Of a stretch of 64,000 bases of DNA, positions 1 to 7,438 are shown one piece after another. This DNA is from an uncultured Fretibacterium sp. (GTDB taxonomy: Bacteria > Synergistota > Synergistia > Synergistales > Aminobacteriaceae). The notes below the pieces were generated by a model. The model was not told the origin of the DNA. It searched no databases and worked only from the letters and a program-made list of their open reading frames with translations. The stretch's first letter is position 1. Every line of letters begins with the position of its first letter. The stretch covers positions 151,863-215,862 of the forward strand of contig CAMHMH010000004.1 in the NCBI GenBank assembly GCA_946186205.1. The letters are read 5' to 3'. The position numbers were made by a program, and so were the translations under genes.

Positions 1-237
1 ATTGATACGTTGTCGGAGTTTCGGAGATTTCTTTCTGACATGGACACTGAAGACAAAGGATTACGGCAGCTCAAGACACTTCATGACAGCTTCAAGGACA
101 ATAATATGTGGAGGGTAGATCCATTCTCAGCATTGTTTCTTCTTGTGCTGAATTTCAGATGGGATATACTCAAGGACAAAGATTTGACCGCGCTTAACAT
201 CAAGAAAGGCTCAGACCGTATAAGCGGAAAAGATTAG
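1..237 (+). CDS. C-terminal fragment of an unidentified protein
   Basis: The frame is open from the first base, so the gene almost certainly begins upstream of the window; 78 residues remain before the TAG stop. The fragment is rich in charged residues (…FRRFLSDMD…, …KKGSDRISGKD at the end) with one hydrophobic stretch (SALFLLVLNF). I do not recognise a family. It lies 15 bases upstream of plsY on the same strand, so the two are probably co-transcribed. Confidence 0.5.
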   Translation: MDTLSEFRRFLSDMDTEDKGLRQLKTLHDSFKDNNMWRVDPFSALFLLVLNFRWDILKDKDLTALNIKKGSDRISGKD

Positions 238-252
238 ACAGGGGGAAAATTT

Positions 253-888
253 ATGCGTAGTATCATTTTGTGGGTAATAGTCTCGTATCTTATCGGCTCA
301 TTTCCTACAGGCTACATAGTAACGAAACTCTTTCACAGGGGCGAGGACGGAAAACGCGACTGGCTAGACATACGCACAATAGGTTCAGGCGCAATCGGAG
401 CAACAAACGTAGGGCGTGCGATGGGTGCTGTATGGTCATGGTTTACTGCGGCTGTGGACATGCTGAAGGGAGCATTTGCGCTTTTGCTTGCTGCACATAT
501 AGCACCTTCAGAGGAACAAGAGTTAATCATGGCCGTGTCAGCGTTTGCGGTAGTTGTTGGTCATAATTATCCTGTGTGGCTGAAGTTCAAGGGCGGGAAG
601 GGAGTTGCGACTACATACGGGACATTATTCTTCATATGGCCGTATCAGTCATTCGCGGCGGTATTGTTCAGCGGGGGATTATGGTACATTCTCCGATGGC
701 TGACACATATTGTTTCTCTCTCGTCAATGTTATCTCTTTTCTCAATCTCAGTATGTTTTGCCATGCTCGGCGCGCCCGTAACATTCACTGTGCTTGCGCT
801 GCTGCTTGCATTATTGTGTGTGTGGAGGCACCGTACCAACATTGTGCGAATCATCAACGGAACTGAAAACAAATGGAAGGGATATTAA
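253..888 (+). CDS. plsY: Glycerol-3-phosphate acyltransferase PlsY
   Basis: Inner-membrane enzyme that acylates glycerol-3-phosphate with acyl-phosphate to give lysophosphatidic acid, the first step of phospholipid synthesis. The 211 residues are the usual length for the family. The three conserved motifs are visible: SFPTGY near residue 16, GSGAIGATN at 44-52, and GHN at 103-105 followed by KGGKGVAT at 113-120. Several hydrophobic segments fit the multi-pass topology. A GGGG-type ribosome site precedes the ATG. A terminator follows at about 909-943. Confidence 0.95.
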   Translation: MRSIILWVIVSYLIGSFPTGYIVTKLFHRGEDGKRDWLDIRTIGSGAIGATNVGRAMGAVWSWFTAAVDMLKGAFALLLAAHIAPSEEQELIMAVSAFAVVVGHNYPVWLKFKGGKGVATTYGTLFFIWPYQSFAAVLFSGGLWYILRWLTHIVSLSSMLSLFSISVCFAMLGAPVTFTVLALLLALLCVWRHRTNIVRIINGTENKWKGY

Positions 889-908
889 CCAAGTAACAAG
901 AAAAAACA

Positions 909-943
909 AGAGACCCTCAGAAATTTTGAGAGCCTCTTTTTTT
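909..943 (+). terminator. Rho-independent terminator after plsY
   Basis: AGAG-CCTC pairs with GAG-CCTCT around an A/T-rich loop and is followed by seven T residues. It separates plsY from the convergent aminotransferase gene that ends at 963. Confidence 0.7.
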
Positions 944-962
944 GTGTCTTCCTTCCTGAAAG

Positions 963-2108
963 CTACAGTGATTTCAGCGCGTCAATGAACCCATCAATAT
1001 CCCCCTCCTCTGTGAAATACCCCGGTGATACTCTCAATGCTCCCTGCGGAAATGTTCCTAGTGTCTTGTGTGCTGACGGTGAACAATGCAAGCCCGGCCT
1101 CGTCTCATATCCCATTCGTGAAAGCTCGTCAGCTAAAATCCCGTTGTCCTTACCTGATATATTCAGAGCGAATACAGGAAGGCGGTTATTCATGTCAGGC
1201 ATTCCCGATAACATTACGCCGTCAATCTCCTTCAAACGTTCGAGGAAATAACGCCCTGTATCATTCTCACGGTCAGCAATATTCTTCAAGCCCGTAGCAT
1301 TCAGCCATTCAAGCGCGGAATTAAGTCCAGCAATGCCGGGTAAATTGGGAGTGCCAGATTCAAACTTGTCGGGCAGATCTTCGGGCTGTGTCTCAAGGTG
1401 TGAATAGCTTCCAGTCCCGCCCGTGATGATGGGTGTAACTTTCTCTGCAAATTCGGGTTGCCAGATGATACCGCCCGTGCCTTGAGGACCCATTAATGAC
1501 TTATGGCCGGTGAAGCACAAAGCAGCAAGCCCCAGTTCCGACGCATTGAGGGGAATAACTCCGGCTGTCTGCGCAGTGTCAAGCACGAGAGGAACTGAAC
1601 ACGCCCGGCATATCTCTGCAATGTCATCAACAGGCTGAATTGTCCCGGCTACATTGCTTGCGTGGCTCATCACAGCGAGGTCATATTTTGCTGACGTTAA
1701 TTCTTTCCTGAAGTCCTCAGTGTGAATCAAGCCGCGTGAGTCAGCATGAACAATACCGACATTAACCCCGCGAGACTCTAACGCCCGCAAAGGCCGCATT
1801 ACCGCGTTGTGTTCCATTGATGACGTAAGAACGCTCATTCCCTCACGAAGATAACCGCGCAATACAACGTTAAGAGACTCTGTTATGTTGGCGGTGAATG
1901 TTATTGTCATGGGATTGTCATCGTAAGCACCGAACATCTCAGCAAGTTTAATCCGGCAGTCGAGGATGATATTCATAGTCTTCATGTCGCGCTGTGAATT
2001 GCTTCCCCGTGAAGAGTTCGCGCCCCCCGTCAGCATGAAATCACGAACAGAGTCAGCAACACATTCAGGCTTCGGCCATGTAGTAGCGGCGTTGTTGAGA
2101 TATGGCAT
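963..2108 (-). CDS. Class V aminotransferase / cysteine desulfurase-family protein
   Basis: PLP enzyme of the NifS/SufS fold, 381 residues. The PLP lysine is K203 in FTGHKSLMGPQG, and H100 (SMEHNAV) is the ring-stacking histidine position. A C-terminal cysteine lies in GLHCSPSAH. A longer frame to 2159 exists, but ATG at 2108 gives the family-typical start MPYLNNAATT and overlaps the upstream response-regulator stop as TAATG, implying translational coupling. Members of this subgroup are often found beside yedE/yedF selenium genes. With tRNA-Sec and YedE nearby, a role in supplying sulfur or selenium is plausible, but substrate choice cannot be read from the sequence. Confidence 0.85.
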   Translation of the reverse strand: MPYLNNAATTWPKPECVADSVRDFMLTGGANSSRGSNSQRDMKTMNIILDCRIKLAEMFGAYDDNPMTITFTANITESLNVVLRGYLREGMSVLTSSMEHNAVMRPLRALESRGVNVGIVHADSRGLIHTEDFRKELTSAKYDLAVMSHASNVAGTIQPVDDIAEICRACSVPLVLDTAQTAGVIPLNASELGLAALCFTGHKSLMGPQGTGGIIWQPEFAEKVTPIITGGTGSYSHLETQPEDLPDKFESGTPNLPGIAGLNSALEWLNATGLKNIADRENDTGRYFLERLKEIDGVMLSGMPDMNNRLPVFALNISGKDNGILADELSRMGYETRPGLHCSPSAHKTLGTFPQGALRVSPGYFTEEGDIDGFIDALKSL

Positions 2109-2746
2109 TAATAGCCCTCCCGTATAGCGTAGCGCACTAATCCGGCCATGCTCGTGCACCCGGTTTTCTCCATTATGTGCCTGCGGTGAACGTCTACGGT
2201 GTTCTTGCTGATGGATAAATCGTAGGCAATCTCCTTTGCGTTTTTCCCGTCAGCCAAAAGTTTCAGCACTTCCCTTTCTCGCTCTGACAGTAAACGCGCA
2301 GAGTTTCTTTCATCAGCACGCAACAATCTCAAATAGTCTTCAACGAGGACTTCAAGCGATGACCTTGCAATGTAGAAATTTCCCATCATCACCGTTTTTA
2401 TTGACTCGTAAAGCTCCTCTGACGTGCATTCTTTGAGGATGTAACCGACCGCCCCGGCTCTGAGGCTCTCTACGATTAATTCGCGGCTGTTGTACATTGA
2501 GAGCATTATAGCTTTGACTGTTGGGACTTTGGGTAAAATCTGCTTGAGGGCTTTTATCCCGCTTAATTCGGGCATGGTTATATCGAGCAGGATAATATCG
2601 GGCTTAAGCTCATACGCCTGTATTACTGCCTCTGTACCGTTTTTTGCCCGGCCGATTAATTCAATGTCGGGCTTCTTCTTCATGAGTTCTGCTAGTCCTT
2701 CAAGAAATAATTCGTGGTCATCAGCCAGAAGTATTTTTGTTGTCAT
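2108..2746 (-). CDS. NarL/FixJ-type response regulator
   Basis: 212 residues: a receiver domain (about 1-120; acidic pair DD at 9-10, phospho-acceptor Asp in IILLDITMP, Lys in YILKEC) and a C-terminal LuxR-type helix-turn-helix (SEREREVLKLLADG…NTVDVHRRHIMEK). Transcription factor partner of the histidine kinase immediately upstream, whose stop overlaps its start by 26 bases. Its own stop overlaps the start of the aminotransferase gene, so the three form one operon. Confidence 0.93.
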   Translation of the reverse strand: MTTKILLADDHELFLEGLAELMKKKPDIELIGRAKNGTEAVIQAYELKPDIILLDITMPELSGIKALKQILPKVPTVKAIMLSMYNSRELIVESLRAGAVGYILKECTSEELYESIKTVMMGNFYIARSSLEVLVEDYLRLLRADERNSARLLSEREREVLKLLADGKNAKEIAYDLSISKNTVDVHRRHIMEKTGCTSMAGLVRYAIREGY

Positions 2747-3788
2747 GCAGAATGTCTCCTTTCTTCATCTTCAGGGGGCAGGTCATAACGGCCATAACTC
2801 CTTCTCCGGGTTCAGATATTATCTTGAGACTTCCGCCGAGTGCTAAGAGCCTTTCTTTTATGCTGAACAGTCCGAAGCCTTTATTGCTGTCCTGAATGCC
2901 TTTTCCGTTATCCTCAACAGCGACGGTGATATTGTCATGATTGCGGTTGATGATGATGCTGACGGCAGACGCTCCCGAATGCTTTACGGTGTTGATTAGG
3001 AGTTCACGCGCCATACGGTAAAGAAGGACGCATACGGAGTCATCAGCTTTGTATTCATCCTCGCTTCCTTTTGTGATTACGTGCCATGATATTCCGTGAG
3101 GCTCAAGAATATTCTGCGCTAACTCTTCAAGCGCGGGATTGAGTCCTGCTTCCTTGAGTGCCGGGGGACTTAGCTCAAAGATGAGGCTTCTGTTGCCTGC
3201 GATAATGCGTTCGGTGTTTGCGATTAGGGATTGAATTTGAGGGCGCAATATCTCCGTGTCATTCCGTGCTTCAAGCTCCCGCAACATTCTGAGCTGACAA
3301 ATCAAGTCATAGCCGATTCTGTCGTGAAGCTCCTCTGCGATTCCCCTGCGAGTGTCTTCCTCTGAGATTGTGAGTCTCGCGGCGAGTTCGCGCAACTGTG
3401 CCTGATATTTGCGGCGGTCATCTTCTGAGCGTTTGAGCTTTGTGCGGTCGAGGAATATCACTGCGGCCATGTCAGTAGGAATTGGGAACGCTATAGCCTC
3501 AAGGTAGCTGCCAGTGTCAAGGCTTTCACCGACACAATGAACAGTGCGGTTTTGTGCCAGGCAGTCGCGTATGATGTCCGACCATTTTGACTCAGCGTTC
3601 GGCCAAACGTCATGGAACTTTCTGCCTATTACGTTATCGCGTGAGAGCTTCATTACACGTTCGTAAGCGGGGTTTACGTCAACAAAAGTAATATTGCCGT
3701 CAATGATTTTGTGAATCGCAATCGGGTCAAAGACGCGCTCAAATAATATCTTGTAAGAAAAGTGCTTGCCGGAGTCTGAAATAGCCAT
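2721..3788 (-). CDS. PAS-domain histidine kinase (HisKA_3 type)
   Basis: 355 residues without transmembrane segments, so a cytoplasmic sensor. The PAS domain covers about residues 12-115. The HisKA_3 dimerisation segment has the phospho-histidine H155 in AEELHDRIGYD, and the HATPase_c domain shows N and G boxes (ELLINTVKHSG, VEDNGKGI, GFGLFSIKERL). It pairs with the NarL-type regulator. The signal is unknown. Location between tRNA-Sec and a desulfurase-like gene suggests a link to selenium or sulfur metabolism, which is inference only. Confidence 0.9.
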   Translation of the reverse strand: MAISDSGKHFSYKILFERVFDPIAIHKIIDGNITFVDVNPAYERVMKLSRDNVIGRKFHDVWPNAESKWSDIIRDCLAQNRTVHCVGESLDTGSYLEAIAFPIPTDMAAVIFLDRTKLKRSEDDRRKYQAQLRELAARLTISEEDTRRGIAEELHDRIGYDLICQLRMLRELEARNDTEILRPQIQSLIANTERIIAGNRSLIFELSPPALKEAGLNPALEELAQNILEPHGISWHVITKGSEDEYKADDSVCVLLYRMARELLINTVKHSGASAVSIIINRNHDNITVAVEDNGKGIQDSNKGFGLFSIKERLLALGGSLKIISEPGEGVMAVMTCPLKMKKGDILHDNKNTSG

Positions 3789-3831
3789 TATGATTTTGCA
3801 TGTCCTGATAGATTTTTCGTGATAGTTACAT

Positions 3832-3837
3832 TATAAT
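3832..3837 (+). promoter_or_regulatory. Probable -10 box for the tRNA-Sec gene
   Basis: A perfect TATAAT lies 28 bases before the mature tRNA start, in the divergent gap between the histidine kinase and selC. No convincing -35 hexamer is visible. Confidence 0.45.
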
Positions 3838-3865
3838 GCATGTTGAAGTTTTTCAGGTACAAATC

Positions 3866-3963
3866 GGAAGTGAGATTCGTCTGGTGACGGGCACAGGCTT
3901 CAAACCTGATGAGGGGCAGTGATGGCTGTCTCTGATGGGTTCAATCCCCATACGCTTCCGCCA
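3866..3963 (+). tRNA. selC: tRNA-Sec (anticodon TCA)
   Basis: 98-nt selenocysteine tRNA including an encoded CCA. The acceptor GGAAGTG pairs with CGCTTCC, and the anticodon loop is CTTCAAA (TCA) on a CAGG/CCTG stem. A long variable arm (GGGGCAG…TGGCTGTCTC) and the T-stem ATGGG/CCCAT with TTCAATC loop are present. The extended acceptor and long extra arm separate it from tRNA-Ser. The organism therefore decodes UGA as selenocysteine; selA, selB and selD are not in the window. Confidence 0.95.
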
Positions 3964-3977
3964 AATGATGACAATAA

Positions 3978-4014
3978 TTCCCCCGGTTGAGACATGGCCG
4001 GGGGATTTGTTTTT
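3978..4014 (+). terminator. Terminator after selC
   Basis: TTCCCCCGG pairs with CCGGGGGA, followed by ATTTGTTTTT. The loop and 3' arm contain one copy of the CATGGCCG octamer that is over-represented in this window. Confidence 0.8.
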
Positions 4015-4016
4015 CT

Positions 4017-4820
4017 TCACACTATTGTTACGTATGCTTCTTCTTTCTGGACTGCTCTTCTGTAACTCACTGCCGGAACTCCCATGAGTAAAGCAAAATT
4101 AGGCGTATAACCTTCAGGAATGCCGAGAAACTTGCGAACGTCCGGGCAATTCGCGATTACTCCTTCTGCCGCGTCGTCCCAAAGAGTCCCAATGCCGAGC
4201 GAATTTGCGTAAAGCTCAAAGTACGACAATGCTATTATCGGGTCAACGTCTTCACAGCCCGGTACAGCTTTCTTTCTGTCGACTGAGACAACAATCATTG
4301 ACGGCGCGCCGCGGAATATCATGTCATGGCCGGAAGATAACCATTCCTTTAACGTGTTGAGAATGGGCGAGTCGGTCTCAAGTTTCATGATTGAGTCGTG
4401 AGATAAATTTCTGACTTCCTGCATTTTAGCGCGAGTGCTTACGATTGAGAAGTGAAGAGCGTCAACGTTCCCGCCTTTGGGAGTGTACGCTAAAAGCTCC
4501 GTCAATTTCTGAATCGTTTCGGGCGGAATGTCCTCGTCCTTGTAGTGTCTGATACTGCGTCTTGACTTCATCATGTTGAGAAGCTCATCAGGCTTAACGG
4601 TCATGAAGGGAGCTGACTCATCCGGTTTTTTCCCGCCGAATGACAACGCGCCCATAGGACAGACGGCCATGCAGTGCTGACACATTACGCATGATACTCC
4701 GCCGTCAGAATAAACGGGTATTTTCTCACCGTCAAATTTCAGGCATGAGACAATACAATCTCTTATGCACCGCCCGCAGTGAATACATTTGTTCTTGCTG
4801 ACTTCTATTTTGCGTTCCAT
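4017..4820 (-). CDS. Ferredoxin-domain nitroreductase-family protein
   Basis: 267 residues. The N-terminal 2[4Fe-4S] ferredoxin domain has cysteine clusters CIHCGRCIRDC and CVMCQHCMAVCP (about residues 12-55), followed by an FMN-dependent nitroreductase fold from about residue 80 (MKSRRSIRHYKDEDIP is the typical flavin-binding start). Such fusions reduce an unknown substrate with electrons delivered through the clusters. The gene is last in the yedE-yedF unit. A 26-bp tandem duplication covers its ribosome site and start codon. Confidence 0.88.
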   Translation of the reverse strand: MERKIEVSKNKCIHCGRCIRDCIVSCLKFDGEKIPVYSDGGVSCVMCQHCMAVCPMGALSFGGKKPDESAPFMTVKPDELLNMMKSRRSIRHYKDEDIPPETIQKLTELLAYTPKGGNVDALHFSIVSTRAKMQEVRNLSHDSIMKLETDSPILNTLKEWLSSGHDMIFRGAPSMIVVSVDRKKAVPGCEDVDPIIALSYFELYANSLGIGTLWDDAAEGVIANCPDVRKFLGIPEGYTPNFALLMGVPAVSYRRAVQKEEAYVTIV

Positions 4821-4856
4821 AGTTTTACCCCTATTTTGCGCTCCATAGTTTTACCC
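4805..4856. repeat. 26-bp tandem duplication over a start site
   Basis: Two adjacent 26-bp copies (4805-4830 and 4831-4856) differ at one base. Each carries, on the minus strand, the same short leader plus an ATG. The inner ATG starts the nitroreductase. The outer ATG is out of frame and opens a reading frame that ends after about 13 codons. Confidence 0.9.
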
Positions 4857-4864
4857 CGTCAAAA

Positions 4865-5086
4865 TTATTTTGTGAGTATGAGCTTGTAGCCGCCCTCGTC
4901 GCGTTCGTTTACTTCAACATTCCAGCCCTTATTGTTCGCGAAACGTGATACATTGTTGCGTGAAGTCGCTGTGTCAACGAGTATTTCAACATGGCCGTGT
5001 TCGAGACCTGATAACGCCTTCTTAGTGAGCATTACAGGCTGAGGACATGAAAGCCCTGACGCATTAACCGTGATAATGTCGCTCAT
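4865..5086 (-). CDS. TusA/YedF-like sulfurtransferase-family protein
   Basis: 73-residue TusA (SirA)-fold protein with the hallmark cysteine in GLSCPQPVM near the N-terminus. ATG at 5086 is chosen over the longer frame to 5146 because GAAAGGAGAG precedes it and the domain begins at once. The YedE stop and this ATG are separated by one base (TAACATG), so translation is coupled. In selenium-using bacteria YedF-like proteins accompany YedE. This one is only the TusA domain, without the longer C-terminal part of classical YedF. Confidence 0.85.
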   Translation of the reverse strand: MSDIITVNASGLSCPQPVMLTKKALSGLEHGHVEILVDTATSRNNVSRFANNKGWNVEVNERDEGGYKLILTK

Positions 5087-5087
5087 G

Positions 5088-6164
5088 TTACTCTCCTTTC
5101 TCCCTGCAAAAAATCCCAACGAAAACGCAGAATACCAAGCCCGCAATTGTTACGTGCATTCCGTAAGCACCAATTCCCGCACCTGATGAAGCTGCCGAGA
5201 AGTTATGCGCGACCGCCGCACCTGCTATCATTCCGAGAACGAATATTCCAGCGTCTGAATCACCTTCACCGGCCATGATTAACTGACGGCCAGGACAACC
5301 CCCCGCTAACGTGAACGCGAGTCCCGACAAGACCATTCCCAAGAAGTTCCATGTCTGATTTGAGTGTGCTACAGGCTGACCCTCAAAGCCCGGCTTGAAC
5401 ATTCCGAGTGCGTAATTTGCACAGAAAGCTACAATCATGAATGAGATTATGCCCTTGAGCAAATACCCGTCGCCCATCATCAAGAAATCGCGAATTGCTC
5501 CGACAGTGCAGAACCGTGAACGCTGTGCGAGCCATCCTACAATGAGTCCTGCCGCGAGTGCCATTAACGCGGGTGCGTGCTGTGAGCCCGGGCCTTTCTC
5601 CGAGAAGAACACGGGCGCATTCTCCCCGAACTTAGGCGCAAGGAACAACAACGCTAAGAGTGATACGGCTATAAGGGGCATAATGAGTCCTGCTGCTTTA
5701 GGGTTTTTCTCAGAAGCTCCGAGGCTGAAGCCCTTCCACAAAAACACGATGCCGATAAATATTCCTACTATGAGTCCCGCAACACCGTACAGCGCGTTCC
5801 AGTCGCCTCCCGAAACTCTCAAGTATGCACGCCAGGGACACCCTAAGAACACTAACGCACCTAACATAGCGAACATACCGAGACCGAATCGCACGGCAGG
5901 TGATGAGCCTCCGCGGGGTGAATATTCACGGAAGAATAATGCTGAAAGGAACGAGCCGAGAATGAAGCCGGGTATCTCAGGCCGAATATACTGGACGACT
6001 CCGGCGCGGTGAAAACCTAATGCCCCGGCTATGTCCCTCGTGAAGCACGCGACGCAGAAGCCCATATTGCCCGGGTTGCCGAAATGAGCCAGCGCAACAG
6101 CAATAAGCCCGATTAACCCTCCTGCGATTAACGGGCCGTTCTTTGACGTTAAAGACTTGTCCAT
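5088..6164 (-). CDS. yedE: YedE-family putative selenium transporter
   Basis: 358-residue polytopic membrane protein of the YeeE/YedE family. Glycine/cysteine motifs typical of the family are visible (FLGCPWRAYLR and LAGGCPGRQLI), each inside a hydrophobic repeat. The YedE branch is linked to selenium metabolism by co-occurrence. The tRNA-Sec gene 1.1 kb away and the YedF-like gene directly downstream support that here. ATG at 6164 is preceded by CAGGAGGTTACGTTA, a strong ribosome site. Confidence 0.85.
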   Translation of the reverse strand: MDKSLTSKNGPLIAGGLIGLIAVALAHFGNPGNMGFCVACFTRDIAGALGFHRAGVVQYIRPEIPGFILGSFLSALFFREYSPRGGSSPAVRFGLGMFAMLGALVFLGCPWRAYLRVSGGDWNALYGVAGLIVGIFIGIVFLWKGFSLGASEKNPKAAGLIMPLIAVSLLALLFLAPKFGENAPVFFSEKGPGSQHAPALMALAAGLIVGWLAQRSRFCTVGAIRDFLMMGDGYLLKGIISFMIVAFCANYALGMFKPGFEGQPVAHSNQTWNFLGMVLSGLAFTLAGGCPGRQLIMAGEGDSDAGIFVLGMIAGAAVAHNFSAASSGAGIGAYGMHVTIAGLVFCVFVGIFCREKGE

Positions 6165-6240
6165 TAACGTAACCTCCTGAAAAATTTTTGTTGAGACTAT
6201 ATTTTAGGACAGGCAATAACGCAGCGCACTAACGGAAAAA

Positions 6241-7359
6241 TTATATTTCGGGTGCTTTTGGGAAGTCTTGCCAGCCGGGGACAATTTCGCCCTTTGCCTC
6301 ATTTTTCCCGCGTAGTGATTTCAGAATGTTCCACATTGAGAAAAAAGCCTTAAAGACCGGGACGGGTGCATAAGCCGCGAGAAAGGTTTTCAGCCTCATG
6401 GCTCGCGGAAGCCTCCTGCATTTTACCGTAAGCCATGCCGACTCCCTGAGAGCTGACTTAATGCGCTTGATTTCCCCAATATCAGCATGATACTTCACAG
6501 CGTCAAAGAAACAGTTATATGCAAAATGACTGTAACTCATCAGCATTAACTTTTTGAAATATTCGTCATTCATAAGGTCAATTAGAATATCATAAGCTGC
6601 TGTCTGGCTGTCGAAAATTGTCGGCTTATATCCACTTCTGATTGCACTTCCTTCACGATCCAGCACATTAACAATCGGTTTGCTGACGTAATATGCTTTC
6701 CTGCTTGACTGCAATAAATATCTCATGAAAAACACAGCGTCTTCAGAGTGCGTAATACCTTCAGGGAATCTCGCGCTGAAAGGTGTGCGGAAAAGTTTTG
6801 CGCTTGCGCTGTGAAATACATCAGGCCCGCGCAGATGTGCATAAGTCTCAGCAATTTCCTTTAGTCCTAATGTGCATGAAGAAGCTGATTTTCCTTTTCC
6901 GCCGTTCCTCAAAAAGGTATCACCCTTAATTGTTACCTCCCAGCACTGATTAGCGCAAATTAATTCGTCAGGATGTTCACTCTGAGCGTCAAGCAGAGTC
7001 TCTATTGCGTCATCCTCTAACCAGTCATCAGAGTCGAGAAAGTATATATATTCCCCCCTTGCCTCATTGATTCCGTGATTCCTTGCCGCTGAGACTCCCG
7101 CGTTTTTCTGCGTGAAGACTCGTATCCTGCTGTCAGTTCCTGCGAAATATTCTGCGACTCTCAATGTGTCATCTGTCGAGCCGTCATCGATTATGAGAAT
7201 CTCAATGTTCTTGTATGTCTGACGAATTGATGAGCCTATTGCGCGGTGAATGTACGGTGCTGTGTTGTATGCGGGAATGATTATTGATACGAGCGCAGAA
7301 TTTTGGCTGTGGCTTGTGGCTTGTGGCTTAATTGTAGCGTTGTTATCTGCCTGTGTCAA
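6241..7359 (-). CDS. Family 2 glycosyltransferase
   Basis: 372 residues. The GT-A fold is at about 24-130: VSIIIPAYNTAPYI (nucleotide binding), DDGSTDDT, and the metal-binding DSDD in YFLDSDDWLEDD. The C-terminal 200 residues are the usual variable region. It likely adds a sugar to a surface polysaccharide. The start is uncertain: the TTG at 7359 has no well-placed ribosome site. Codons 11-17 contain three copies of a heptanucleotide (7309-7329). The gene stands alone between yedE and cyuA. Confidence 0.85.
   Translation of the reverse strand: MTQADNNATIKPQATSHSQNSALVSIIIPAYNTAPYIHRAIGSSIRQTYKNIEILIIDDGSTDDTLRVAEYFAGTDSRIRVFTQKNAGVSAARNHGINEARGEYIYFLDSDDWLEDDAIETLLDAQSEHPDELICANQCWEVTIKGDTFLRNGGKGKSASSCTLGLKEIAETYAHLRGPDVFHSASAKLFRTPFSARFPEGITHSEDAVFFMRYLLQSSRKAYYVSKPIVNVLDREGSAIRSGYKPTIFDSQTAAYDILIDLMNDEYFKKLMLMSYSHFAYNCFFDAVKYHADIGEIKRIKSALRESAWLTVKCRRLPRAMRLKTFLAAYAPVPVFKAFFSMWNILKSLRGKNEAKGEIVPGWQDFPKAPEI
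7309..7329. repeat. Heptanucleotide repeat (GTGGCTT)x3
   Basis: Three perfect head-to-tail copies inside the 5' coding end of the family 2 glycosyltransferase. A 7-bp unit is not a multiple of three, so gain or loss of one copy would shift the frame. Confidence 0.9.
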
Positions 7360-7438
7360 GATTTACTGTCATCCTTTCTTTGTGGGATATGGCGAGATTA
7401 TACCAGACAACAGCATAACCCCGCCCGCAGTTTTTACA

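Noticed and set aside
5437..6012. 191-codon plus-strand frame opposite yedE
   Set aside because: It mirrors the membrane protein on the other strand, lacks a ribosome site, and its composition (Pro/Asn/Arg-rich) is that of an antisense shadow.
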